Assembly (NCBI GenBank): GCA_902803355.1
Contig: CADCPP010000171.1
Location: forward strand, 1-17,104
Origin: an uncultured Lachnospiraceae bacterium
GTDB lineage: Bacteria; Bacillota; Clostridia; Lachnospirales; Lachnospiraceae
Reading direction: 5' to 3'
Length of the DNA stretch: 17,104 bases
The notes under the pieces: model-generated
What the model saw: the letters and a program-made list of their open reading frames with translations, nothing else
The model's database searches: none
Told to the model about the DNA's origin: nothing
Shown here: positions 7,201-16,225 of the stretch, in pieces
How the letters are laid out: every line of letters begins with the position of its first letter
How positions within the stretch are numbered: the stretch's first letter is position 1
Translations under genes and position numbers: made by a program

Positions 7201-9659
7201 GCCAGGGCAGCGCCGGAGCTCTTCAGGACCTTGGTCAGTGTGACAGAGCCGCGCTGCAAGCTGTTATGGAAGGTCATGGTGCAGGGATCAGCCGTGTCCT
7301 CATCGATCGTGAAGCTTTGCGGTGCGTTCGCAACATAGATCTTCGCCTGGTCTTCGGTCAGGTTCTCGCTCAGCGTGAAGCTGCCGTAAGGAACCTTGCC
7401 AAAGTCGATCGCACCGTTTGCATCGGTCGCCTTCGTCTCGCTGTAGGTTCCGCCGGCAAGGAGCGTGCCGGAGAGCGTAAAGGAGATCCCGGATACTGCG
7501 CCGTCATCAGCAGTTTTCACGAGCTTTACCCCTGCCGATGCGACGGTCTCTTTCTGCAGGATCTGCACGCCCTCTTCCGTGTCATCGGTCTGATTGCCGC
7601 TGATCACGGAGACCGCGCTGTTCTGGTCCACCAGGTTAAACAGCACGGCTCCGCGAGCCGCATCGGACCCGTCGCCGTTCATGAGCTGAAGCGTGGAGCC
7701 TTCGATCTTAAAACCTGTCGGCGCCTTGGTCTCTTCAACGGTAAGGGTACCGAGCGGGATGATATACTGTCCGCTCGCGTTCTTTCCGTAAACAGCCGTA
7801 CCCGAAACAAGATACTCATCAGACAGGCGGGCAACGTAGCTGCTGCCTGTTTTTTTGGTTTCGATGACCCAGGTGGCCGCAGCTTCGGCAGGAAGCGTAT
7901 CCTTGGTATACTGTCCCGCGTAAAATTTCAGCGTATACTGCGCGCCGCTCATATCAGGATCCGCGCCACGGTCCGTGTAGTCCTCCGCAGGGGTCTTCCG
8001 GATCACAATGCTCATCGGGTCATTGAGCGGCGGTTCGGCAAAGATGCCGCTGTCAGACGCAGAAAGGGAGATGCTGCTGTCCCGGGCAACGGAGACAGCG
8101 TAGGTCCCGGAAGATAGCCCGTAGCCCGGGCTCGGCGAGATCTCCTTGATCCAGTAACTGCCCGCATTGACGGTCAGTGTGTTGGAGGTGCCGCCTGCCG
8201 CAGTGGTCAGGACCGCGTCACTCCCGCCCGCATCCCTGGCAAGCGACGTGCAGCCGCTGTCGGTATAAAGGCCGTAGCGTGCGCCGGAAAGGGAATAGCA
8301 GGAATTGCCCTCTGTGACCAAAGGATCGACGGAGGACTTGGTGATCGTGAGCGTCCCGGTCGGCATGACTGCCCTGACCCGGGCACGAAGGTATTCCATC
8401 TCCGAGACCGCCACAATGAACTGGCCGCTGCCGGTCTTTCCCGATGAAGAGGCGTTGTACGGCTTGGAAGAATAGATCATATCGGAGGACTCAGAGGCGC
8501 TCAGCCAGCTTGTCCAGGACGGGATCTCCCGCGTTGCCGTCAGGGTCACATTTGCCTTATTCGCACTGACCCCCACCGTTACCGATCCGCTGGATTCGAT
8601 CTTGCCGCCGTTTGCTTCCACGATCTTCACGATCCTGGAGACGTCTGCCGAAGGCACCGTGAAGGGAACCCCGACAAGCAGTTCGTACTGGTATTCATGA
8701 TCGACGGAGGCGCTGCCGGAGAGCTGAGTCCAGGCCGTCTTGCCGAGCTGATACATCTTGTCAAAATCGACGATGCCGCCGATACCGATGACCGGTCCAA
8801 AGATAGATGCATCGCTGGAGATCCACTGGCCTTCCTTGTTGTAGTAGCCGCTGGCGTTGTAGAGCGAATACATCCAGTCGCTTAAGGAAATACTGTTCAT
8901 CTTTTGCCAGACGAGCGTCTGCACCAGCGCGCGCTTAAACGCAATGCCGTCTGCCGTCATATCCTGCAGCAGCCTGGTCACATCCGCTTTGGCGATGCTT
9001 ACAGCCGGCACCGGGATCCAGGAATAATCCGGATTTGTCATCTGCGTGATCGAAAGGCTCCTGGCTATGGATGCGGCATTGTTCGTGATCAGGGCGAAAT
9101 TGTTTTCTGTCAGCATCTTCGCAGCCTGCGCGAGCTCCATCACATTGGCCGCGGCGCTTATTCCTGCTTCGGAAAGGGATGCGCTGAGCACATGCGAGCC
9201 GGTCGTGGACGGCGTGGTCCAGTCGAAGCAGTATCCGCGCGTCCCGTTTACCATAAAGTATTCGTTGACCTGAAAGTCGCCCAGGGTCTGCGCCCAGTTG
9301 CTGGTCGAACGGGTACTGCCGTTGATGTACTTCACGGTCGTTCCCGAGTTTCCGCCCTGTCTGTGGTTTTTCGAGTTTGTGATCAGGACCGAAAACGCGC
9401 TGGTCGTGCCGACCCGGGCGTGCGTGCCGGCGCTGTAGACCGTTGCACTCTTAAAGACGCCGGGGTACTTTGCCGTAAGGCGTGTGACCAGGGCATTATA
9501 GTCGTAGTTGTAGACCTTGACCGCGCCGTGATTTGCCTTGACGCTGTTATCTGCCGCTGCCTGAGCTGCGATACCGCTGATCAGGACAGCTGCTGTCATG
9601 ATGACGGCAAGCAGGCAGGCAGATACCGCATGCTTCCTTCTTTTTGTACGGATATTCAT
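4206..9659 (-). CDS. Large LPXTG-type wall-anchored VaFE/SpaA repeat adhesin
   Basis: An 1817-residue surface protein. Residues 1-36 are a signal peptide (basic start, hydrophobic core, AQA-AADN cleavage region). The N-terminal head, about 40-430, contains YCFDW with C144 and VQTLVWQ with Q247, resembling the Cys-Gln pair of thioester adhesin domains. About four SpaA/Cna-B-like domains follow, starting near 435, 549, 710 and 807 and ending in KEI, EET or EEM segments with the glutamate typical of isopeptide-forming domains. Seven VaFE repeats occupy 951-1773. The C-terminus is TPQTGD (1775-1780), a hydrophobic stretch and the tail RRRRK, a sortase signal. The start at 9659 is preferred to an in-frame ATG nine codons earlier because AAGGAG sits eight bases upstream of it. 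Related proteins are common in gut Clostridia. No sortase gene is present here. Likely a host-, mucin- or cell-binding stalk. Confidence 0.92.
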   Translation of the reverse strand: MNIRTKRRKHAVSACLLAVIMTAAVLISGIAAQAAADNSVKANHGAVKVYNYDYNALVTRLTAKYPGVFKSATVYSAGTHARVGTTSAFSVLITNSKNHRQGGNSGTTVKYINGSTRSTSNWAQTLGDFQVNEYFMVNGTRGYCFDWTTPSTTGSHVLSASLSEAGISAAANVMELAQAAKMLTENNFALITNNAASIARSLSITQMTNPDYSWIPVPAVSIAKADVTRLLQDMTADGIAFKRALVQTLVWQKMNSISLSDWMYSLYNASGYYNKEGQWISSDASIFGPVIGIGGIVDFDKMYQLGKTAWTQLSGSASVDHEYQYELLVGVPFTVPSADVSRIVKIVEANGGKIESSGSVTVGVSANKANVTLTATREIPSWTSWLSASESSDMIYSSKPYNASSSGKTGSGQFIVAVSEMEYLRARVRAVMPTGTLTITKSSVDPLVTEGNSCYSLSGARYGLYTDSGCTSLARDAGGSDAVLTTAAGGTSNTLTVNAGSYWIKEISPSPGYGLSSGTYAVSVARDSSISLSASDSGIFAEPPLNDPMSIVIRKTPAEDYTDRGADPDMSGAQYTLKFYAGQYTKDTLPAEAAATWVIETKKTGSSYVARLSDEYLVSGTAVYGKNASGQYIIPLGTLTVEETKAPTGFKIEGSTLQLMNGDGSDAARGAVLFNLVDQNSAVSVISGNQTDDTEEGVQILQKETVASAGVKLVKTADDGAVSGISFTLSGTLLAGGTYSETKATDANGAIDFGKVPYGSFTLSENLTEDQAKIYVANAPQSFTIDEDTADPCTMTFHNSLQRGSVTLTKVLKSSGAALAYVPFKITNTDTNEVHYFITDENGVFDSERGTHSANTNGADRALSAYIPDRDIVPDAVIRELVSAGAASYGVWFSPGTVTDSMKALPVGNYKIEEMKTEGRKNLVLETRSFKVESDGQLIDLGTIEDDAIKIGTVAADSATGTHNAFAGPNTVIIDTVTYSGCKVGETYTANGELMLIGADGSVSALGVTEAGSFTAKETSGSTTISFTFDASALSGKKIVAYETLVTAAGQFAAEHKDPADENQIIFFPKIGTAAKDSETGTGVSEADGTVTIIDTVSYENLIPGTEYSVKGELFDQATGRSTGISAEKKFTPSAASGSVDLSISFNGTALAGKVVVAYETLSTSGKAVAEHKNIRDDAQTVYLPKLETELVDDGTGTHQALGEGNVTLTDTVTYTNLRPGRQYSVKGELMNKATGESTGIRAEKTFTPGSANGSVELSFTFDGAKLQGTIVVAFERLYLNGIEVAVHAEINDEDQTVWIPGIDTTAVAEDTQDHVTGPDEQLTIIDRVDCSGLETGRAYTLKGELYDKESGEPMGITAEKTFTAKATEDSTELSFTFDASRLAGKTVVAFETLLTAQKEVAIHHDIEDEEQSVHIPAIETDAADSESGLNHIEANAAASVTDTVTYRNLVPGREYVVKGELYDKETGESIGVTAETSFAPEEADGSVEIVFTFDATGVGGKALVAFETLYLGDVQIGVHADIDDERQTIYVPAITTDAKNDETGTREGTISGKTSITDVVTYRGLVPGEEYTVKGILMDKTANKPLLVSGKEVTSEKTFTPEEADGMVELSFTFDSAALNGRTVVVFETLYYEDVKVAVHADINDENQAVIFPGIKTKASNVSDTALSLFGTRIRDDISYSNLTPGANYVIVTTVYDKTAKEVVPGTKKKTDFSPEKPDGIVTVNITVDASGRWLHQLVVFEEVYLVTENGQVLAGQHKDANDRAQTIFLPGFTPQTGDPSRLILPLAGLLGSGAGILCLCRRRRKFDEKNSDLKG
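4341..6809 (-). repeat. Seven tandem VaFE repeats in the wall-anchored protein
   Basis: Seven protein repeats start at nucleotides 6809, 6449, 6101, 5753, 5405, 5057 and 4694, that is residues 951, 1071, 1187, 1303, 1419, 1535 and 1656. Four in a row are exactly 116 residues long; the others are 118-121. Each has TVTY-NLxPGxxYxVKGEL near the start, SFTFD in the middle, V[AV][FY]E[TRE]L (the VaFE motif), then a VAxHxDIxDExQT box and a short PxI linker. Repeats 2-6 are most alike. Repeat 7 is divergent (VVFEEVYL) and sits next to the wall anchor. Confidence 0.9.
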
Positions 9660-9691
9660 CCCTTTTGCTCCTTTTCGCTTAATCATTCACC

Positions 9692-9765
9692 GCCGGCGTC
9701 CGGCTCATGCGGCAGATAAAACTGCGGGGAAGCTGCCCGGACCTGCCTGATCCCATGACGCCGGC
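9692..9765. repeat. Inverted repeat in the leader of the VaFE protein gene
   Basis: GCCGGCGTC (9692-9700) is the exact reverse complement of GACGCCGGC (9757-9765). A second pair, GGCAG (9711-9715) and CTGCC (9733-9737), is nested inside. It fills most of the 117-base gap between the lipoprotein stop and the VaFE start. I see no U-tract and no recognisable promoter in this gap. The structure may attenuate or stabilise a transcript running from the lipoprotein gene into the adhesin gene. Confidence 0.6.
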
Positions 9766-9776
9766 CGATGATCCGC

Positions 9777-10865
9777 TTAGTCCTTAACCGCCCCGCAGAC
9801 GCTGCATTTCCAGCCGCAGCGCACCGTTTCATCCCAGGCCTCCCGCTCAACGACCGTTTCCTCCCAGGCCGGCTCATCCACCACGGTTTCCTCCCAGGCC
9901 AGCTCATCGACAACGGTCTCATTGTGGCCGCGCTCCTCGTGGTGAATATAGCCGGTCACGACGGGCTCATCGTGCCAGCTGGGGAAAAAGCAGGCTCCGT
10001 GCTCATTGAACACGCTTTCCCCGAACTCCCGCTGCATGATGGTCAGGTCGGTGCCGCAGCTGTTGCAGATCGCGTGCAGCTCTGTGACCGCTTCGTCATA
10101 TGCCGGCTGGTCCACGATCCACTCCTGGTGCGTCACCGCTTCGTGATGAACGGTATGTGTTACCGCTTCGTGGTGAACGATGTGCGTCAGTGCGTCATGG
10201 TGCACCGTCGTAAACTGCTCTGCCCAGCTGTGGTCGCCGCTCGCCGGGATCGTTTCGGTATAGCCCGCGCCGCAGGAGCAGGTATAGGTCTTTACACCCG
10301 CCGCCCCGCAGCTCGCCGCCCTGGTCACCGTGACAGAATAGCTGTGCTGATGCGCCGAGGAAGGGGGCGGCGTGTCCTGCGGTTTTTCCGTTGCCGCCTT
10401 TGCGGATGTATCCTGTGTCTCTTTTACCGGCTTCACAGGAGAGGGCATCTGCGTCTCTTCTGCTGTTTTTTCCGGAAAGGGCGACTGAGTCGCTTCTTCT
10501 GTTTTCGCCGGAGTGGGAACTTGCGTCTCTTCCGCCTCCTTTCCGGATGGCATAAAAGGCGCCGTTTCTTCCCTCTCTTCCGTCAGATCCACCTGCCCGC
10601 TTGCCTCAGTCTCCGTCTGCTCCCGCCTCGTTTCAGCCGCCACCTTAGTTCCTTCCTCCTGCCGTGTCTTTGACTCATCCTCTTCTGCGCTTTCCGCGCC
10701 TTCCGTCAGCCCGAAAGAAACGTTTTCCGGCTGCTCCTTAGAGACTTCTTCTCCGCCGTTTTTCCCGCAGCCGATCAGCAGGATCAGGCAGCAAAGCAGC
10801 AGAGACAGAAAGAGGACCCGGGCGGATCCTTTTCCTTTTGATCGTAAAGAAAAGCCGTTTTTCAA
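9777..10865 (-). CDS. Putative lipoprotein with His-rich and PAWEET-like repeats
   Basis: I do not recognise a named family. With a TTG start at 10865 the product has 362 residues. Residues 1-33 are a lipoprotein signal: basic start, Leu-rich core, lipobox LIGC with C33. Residues about 35-170 are low-complexity Glu/Thr/Pro/Lys, probably a wall-spanning stalk. Next comes a module with C186 and YTCSCG (C196, C198), of a type common in clostridial surface proteins. Three 9-residue VHHEAVTHT-type repeats follow (221-246), then CNSCG (C267, C270), three 10-residue VVDEPAWEET-type repeats (318-348), and WKCSVCG (C350, C354, C357). The His pairs and CxxC knuckles suggest metal binding, which is inference. 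TTG is chosen because GGAAGGAG lies six bases upstream and it gives a clean signal peptide; an in-frame ATG at 10934 would place a terminator hairpin inside the gene. Confidence 0.78.
   Translation of the reverse strand: MKNGFSLRSKGKGSARVLFLSLLLCCLILLIGCGKNGGEEVSKEQPENVSFGLTEGAESAEEDESKTRQEEGTKVAAETRREQTETEASGQVDLTEEREETAPFMPSGKEAEETQVPTPAKTEEATQSPFPEKTAEETQMPSPVKPVKETQDTSAKAATEKPQDTPPPSSAHQHSYSVTVTRAASCGAAGVKTYTCSCGAGYTETIPASGDHSWAEQFTTVHHDALTHIVHHEAVTHTVHHEAVTHQEWIVDQPAYDEAVTELHAICNSCGTDLTIMQREFGESVFNEHGACFFPSWHDEPVVTGYIHHEERGHNETVVDELAWEETVVDEPAWEETVVEREAWDETVRCGWKCSVCGAVKD
9822..9914 (-). repeat. Three 10-residue PAWEET-type tandem repeats
   Basis: About three 30-base units encode VVDELAWEET, VVDEPAWEET and VVEREAWDET. 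They lie just before the C-terminal CxxC knuckle of the lipoprotein. The DNA copies are closely similar (CTCCCAGGCC recurs), pointing to recent duplication. Confidence 0.85.
10128..10205 (-). repeat. Three 9-residue VHHEAVTH-type tandem repeats
   Basis: About 27-base units encode VHHDALTHI, VHHEAVTHT and VHHEAVTH, each with three histidines. They precede the CNSCG knuckle, so the protein has two similar blocks: short tandem repeats followed by a cysteine knuckle. Confidence 0.85.
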
Positions 10866-10891
10866 GAACTTCTCCTTCCTTTCCTGCACAC

Positions 10892-10926
10892 AAAAAGATG
10901 CCGCCGGTCTTTCGACCGATGACATC
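10892..10926 (-). terminator. Factor-independent terminator upstream of the lipoprotein gene
   Basis: On the minus strand GATGTCATCGGTC, a GAAA tetraloop and GACCGGCGGCATC form a 13-pair stem with one A-C mismatch and two G-T wobbles (10926-10897). Five Ts follow directly (10896-10892). It ends about 27 bases before the lipoprotein TTG start and about 100 bases after the stop of the adenylyltransferase gene. The simplest role is to end the nadE-pncB-nadM transcript. A possible -10 just upstream of it would make it an attenuator for the lipoprotein gene instead. Confidence 0.72.
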
Positions 10927-10946
10927 TTCCTCATTTGCCCTGTCTG

Positions 10947-10952
10947 ATCATA
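10947..10952 (-). promoter_or_regulatory. Possible -10 box ahead of the terminator
   Basis: TATGAT on the minus strand, preceded by GTGC, is a reasonable -10. No convincing -35 lies at 16-18 bases. Transcription would start near 10940 and run at once into the hairpin at 10926-10897 before reaching the lipoprotein start. Confidence 0.3.
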
Positions 10953-11023
10953 GCACGGCAGGATGGCCGCCGCGCCTTCTTTTTATGCAACAGATGCTGC
11001 GTTTTGTCGCCTGAGCCTTTGCA

Positions 11024-11590
11024 TCAGCAGTGTTCGATCCGGGACTCTTTTCCCGACTGCTCCGTCCGGATCAGGATCTCCCGCAGCTGCGGATAAAACG
11101 GATGCAGACCTTTCGGCGTATAGCCCTGATAGGCCTTTTCCTCATTATCCAGGATAATTTTCCTGAGTTTCGTCCCATTAACATCGATATTTGACCGATC
11201 TACGGAAATATATCGTATTTCCGGATAGTTCGGGAACCAGGTCCTGCATTTGTCTTCATTGCCGAACACGATGCATTCCGGCATGCCGACCGCCTTCTTC
11301 GCGTTCTCGATCACATAATCGCCCCAGGCCGGGACATTGCCTACGCCAAGGTCATTCAGCGGAACAAGGATCACTCTCCCGCTTTTCACAAGGCGCGGAA
11401 ACATGGCTTGCAGCATCTTCTGCCGCAGCGAGACCGGGAAGGGATCATGGCTTGTCCCTTCCTTATCCGCCGATCCGATCATCACGATCACCCGGTCGCA
11501 GACAGCAAGCGCGCGCCGGATGATCGCCTCGTGTCCGATATGAAGGCCCTGAAATCTTCCGAGCACCAGGCCCAAACGGTACGGTCTCAC
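11024..11590 (-). CDS. nadM: NadM-like nicotinamide/nicotinate mononucleotide adenylyltransferase
   Basis: A 188-residue nucleotidyltransferase. GRFQGLHIGHEAII (residues 10-23) contains the HxGH ATP-binding motif in the GRFQ context typical of NadM. A second motif near residue 140, VNGTKLRKII, corresponds to the ISxTxxR phosphate-binding signature. It should transfer AMP from ATP to nicotinate or nicotinamide mononucleotide. Because it follows pncB and nadE, NaMN to NaAD is the likeliest in vivo reaction, though NadM enzymes often prefer NMN. The start is GTG at 11590, overlapping the pncB TGA stop as GTGA; the two nearby ATGs (11592, 11595) are out of frame. The overlap implies translational coupling. 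The start has only a weak ribosome site (AGTAGGAA). It is the last gene of the NAD operon. Confidence 0.85.
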   Translation of the reverse strand: MRPYRLGLVLGRFQGLHIGHEAIIRRALAVCDRVIVMIGSADKEGTSHDPFPVSLRQKMLQAMFPRLVKSGRVILVPLNDLGVGNVPAWGDYVIENAKKAVGMPECIVFGNEDKCRTWFPNYPEIRYISVDRSNIDVNGTKLRKIILDNEEKAYQGYTPKGLHPFYPQLREILIRTEQSGKESRIEHC

Positions 11591-12795
11591 ATCATTCCTA
11601 CTTTCTTTTCCCGCTCCAAACGGAACTTCACGGCATTTTCCAGATATTGTTCATAGGACTCGTCATCGCACATCACCTTGCCTGGTGCATCCGAGAGCTT
11701 GGCGACAGGCCGGCCGTTCACATACTGCAGCTTGATGACGATATTAAGCGGCTCCGCGAAGGTATCGTTGGCCACGAAGGTCCCGATGCCGAAGGCCACG
11801 CGCGTCCTGTCCTTGAAGTAGTCATAGATCTTCTGCGCCTTGTCAAAGTTCAGGCTGTCCGAAAACAGCAGGGTCTTGGTGCGCGGGTCCACGCCGTAGC
11901 GTTTGTAGTGCGCAATGATCTTCTCGCCCCAGGCGAAGGGATCGCCCGAATCGTGGCGCACGCCCGTATAGTTGTTGACCATGCTGCGGTTGAAGTCCTT
12001 CAGGAACAGGTCCGTGGTGATGGTATCCGTGAGCGCGGTCCCGTTGTCCCCGCGGTATTCGTCATACCAGTCCTCCATGGCGTAATGGTTGGTATAGGCA
12101 AGCGGGATGCTGTCGATGCCCTGATACATCTGCACATACTCGTGAGCGTAGGTCCCGATAGGGGTCAGCCCCAGTTTCCAGGCAAAATAGACATTGGATG
12201 TGCCGACCAGGTTCTGGGTCTCCTTCGCCAGCATCTCGATGGCATAGCCCTCGAACTCGCGGGAGAGGCGTCTGCGGCAGCCGAATTCCGCAAATTTGAA
12301 GGTGTATTTCTTATCCTGGAAGGCTTCGACCTTCTCTTCAAGCCGTTTCTTTGCCGAGGCCAGCAGTTCTTCGTAATCATAACTGAAGCGGAAATAGACC
12401 TCGTTGATGATCTCCAGCAGGTAGATCTCGAACTGCATTGCGGAGAATAGCGGACCGTCCACATGGACCGTCAGCTCGCCCTTATCCGATAGAGAGGTCG
12501 TCACGTAGTCGCGGATCGGGTGCCAAAGTCTCAAAAACTCCACATAGTCGTCTTTGATGAAGCGGATGCTGCGCAGATAATCCAGTTCCGGCTTCTTAAA
12601 TCTGAGCGTGCAGAGATGGTCGATCTGCGCATTGATCTCTTCCAGCATCTCCGGAGTGAAGATCACGCCCTCATTCCGGCATTTAAAGTGATACTCACCG
12701 ACCAGGTTCGTATGCTTGTGGAAGATCACCTGATTCATATTGAATTTATACAGATCCGTATCCAGCAGTGATACCACGATAGGGTCCAGTTTCAT
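11587..12795 (-). CDS. pncB: Nicotinate phosphoribosyltransferase
   Basis: A 402-residue enzyme, the usual length for bacterial PncB. It converts nicotinate and PRPP, with ATP, to nicotinate mononucleotide, the committed step of Preiss-Handler NAD salvage. Visible signatures include LLDTDLYKFNMNQVIF at the N-terminus, FAEFGCRRR, LVGTSNVYFA, YTNHYAMEDW (H237, the position of the autophosphorylated histidine in the family), RHDSGDPFAWGEK and LLFSDSLNFDKA. The ATG at 12795 has AAGGAG seven bases upstream. It lies 27 bases after nadE and overlaps the adenylyltransferase gene, so the three salvage steps are made together. Confidence 0.96.
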   Translation of the reverse strand: MKLDPIVVSLLDTDLYKFNMNQVIFHKHTNLVGEYHFKCRNEGVIFTPEMLEEINAQIDHLCTLRFKKPELDYLRSIRFIKDDYVEFLRLWHPIRDYVTTSLSDKGELTVHVDGPLFSAMQFEIYLLEIINEVYFRFSYDYEELLASAKKRLEEKVEAFQDKKYTFKFAEFGCRRRLSREFEGYAIEMLAKETQNLVGTSNVYFAWKLGLTPIGTYAHEYVQMYQGIDSIPLAYTNHYAMEDWYDEYRGDNGTALTDTITTDLFLKDFNRSMVNNYTGVRHDSGDPFAWGEKIIAHYKRYGVDPRTKTLLFSDSLNFDKAQKIYDYFKDRTRVAFGIGTFVANDTFAEPLNIVIKLQYVNGRPVAKLSDAPGKVMCDDESYEQYLENAVKFRLEREKKVGMM

Positions 12796-12822
12796 GTCAT
12801 TTCTCCTTTGATCCGGATAGTT

Positions 12823-13542
12823 TCAGTCTTTGCCGTAGCCCGGCATGGGCAGAAGTTTGTGCAGATTTGCCTTATGCATGCGGTCGATCTTTGCCTTCAC
12901 GGCTTCGTCTTCGATCTCCCCGCTGCGGATATAGCGGTCCAGGACCTCATAGGTGAAGCCGAGCTTCTCCTCGTCCGATTTTCCGCTCATGCCGTCCTCC
13001 GGGGTCTTTTCGACAAACATGGCCGGCAGGCCGAGTTCCCGCCCGATCTCGCGCACCTCCGTCTTCGTAAAAGCGGAAAGCACGGCAAAATCGCCGGCGG
13101 CATCGCCGAACTTGGTCGAGTAGCCCACATAGTCCTCGGAAAGATTGCAGGTATTGGCCACGCGGCCGCCAAGCAGGGCGCAGATCCCGTAGAGCACCGT
13201 CATGCGGACCCTGGCGGGGGTATTCGTCTTATAGGCATCGGTTTTGTTCGGGTCGCAGTCCATGGCCTCACCCACAAGGGAGGCAAGTGCCTTCACCGGC
13301 TCTTCGATGTTCACAACGCGGTACGGCATCCCCAGATGCCTCACTAATGCGAGCGATACGTCGATATCATGCTGCACGCCGCAGGGCATGAGCACGCCCC
13401 AGACCTTCTCCGGTCCCAGCGCTTCGCAGAGCAGCGCCGCCGTCACCGACGAGTCTGTTCCGCCGGAGATCCCGACGACCGCAGGCGGGTTTCCCTGCGC
13501 CTCAAAATAGTCCCTGATCCAGGCGATGATCTTTTCCTTCAT
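12823..13542 (-). CDS. nadE: NH3-dependent NAD+ synthetase
   Basis: A 239-residue N-type ATP pyrophosphatase. The PP-loop is SGGTDSS (26-32). NTCNLSEDYVGYSTKFGD and GDFAVLSAFTKTEV are NadE signatures for deamido-NAD and Mg binding, and KTPEDGMSGKSDEEKLGFTY is the conserved flexible loop. The glutaminase domain of two-domain NadE is absent, so ammonia is the expected donor. The ATG at 13542 was chosen for the GGAGG five bases upstream and for the family N-terminus; in-frame extension upstream runs through a leader hairpin and is not NadE-like. It is the first gene of nadE-pncB-nadM. Confidence 0.95.
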   Translation of the reverse strand: MKEKIIAWIRDYFEAQGNPPAVVGISGGTDSSVTAALLCEALGPEKVWGVLMPCGVQHDIDVSLALVRHLGMPYRVVNIEEPVKALASLVGEAMDCDPNKTDAYKTNTPARVRMTVLYGICALLGGRVANTCNLSEDYVGYSTKFGDAAGDFAVLSAFTKTEVREIGRELGLPAMFVEKTPEDGMSGKSDEEKLGFTYEVLDRYIRSGEIEDEAVKAKIDRMHKANLHKLLPMPGYGKD

Positions 13543-13572
13543 GGCCACCTCCAGATAGTATCCTGTTTTCGT

Positions 13573-13611
13573 GCGCCGGGCTCCGGCGCCGTCCATCGTT
13601 CTGTTATTATA
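13573..13611 (-). promoter_or_regulatory. Promoter -10 and leader hairpin of the NAD salvage operon
   Basis: TATAAT on the minus strand (13611-13606) is a perfect -10. No good -35 is present at 16-18 bases (CTGGCT or TGGCTT), so an activator may be needed or the promoter is weak. The leader of about 57 bases contains a perfect 7-bp GC hairpin, GCGCCGG-AGC-CCGGCGC (13589-13573), roughly ten bases after the predicted start. No known riboswitch is recognised. Confidence 0.5.
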
Positions 13612-13681
13612 CCGCATTTTGGCAAAAAAGCCAGTGTATCTTTTCGCAGCCTGCCTTTTCGCGGAACGCTTTCTTTTCCGC

Positions 13682-16221
<2,540 letters not shown>

Positions 16222-16225
<4 letters not shown>

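Noticed and set aside
4737..8117. Long plus-strand open frames (about 507 and 541 codons) opposite the adhesin gene
   Set aside because: They are antisense to a clearly coding, repeat-bearing gene and arise from its GC-rich third positions. Their products show no recognisable domains.
9660..9686. Upstream ATG for the adhesin, nine codons earlier
   Set aside because: The ribosome site AAGGAG lies after this ATG and is correctly placed for the ATG at 9659.
10953..11023. Repeated GATGC/GCATC and TTGCAT/ATGCAA words downstream of the adenylyltransferase gene
   Set aside because: They could pair across long loops only. The strong terminator at 10892-10926 explains transcript ending better.
13610..13640. 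TGGC-T6-GCCA inverted repeat ahead of the nadE -10
   Set aside because: A four-pair stem with a T-only loop is too weak to support a structure or operator call.
13661..13681. GCGGAA/TTCCGC hairpin right after the ABC fusion stop
   Set aside because: The stem is six pairs and is not followed by a T-tract on either strand, so I do not call it a terminator.
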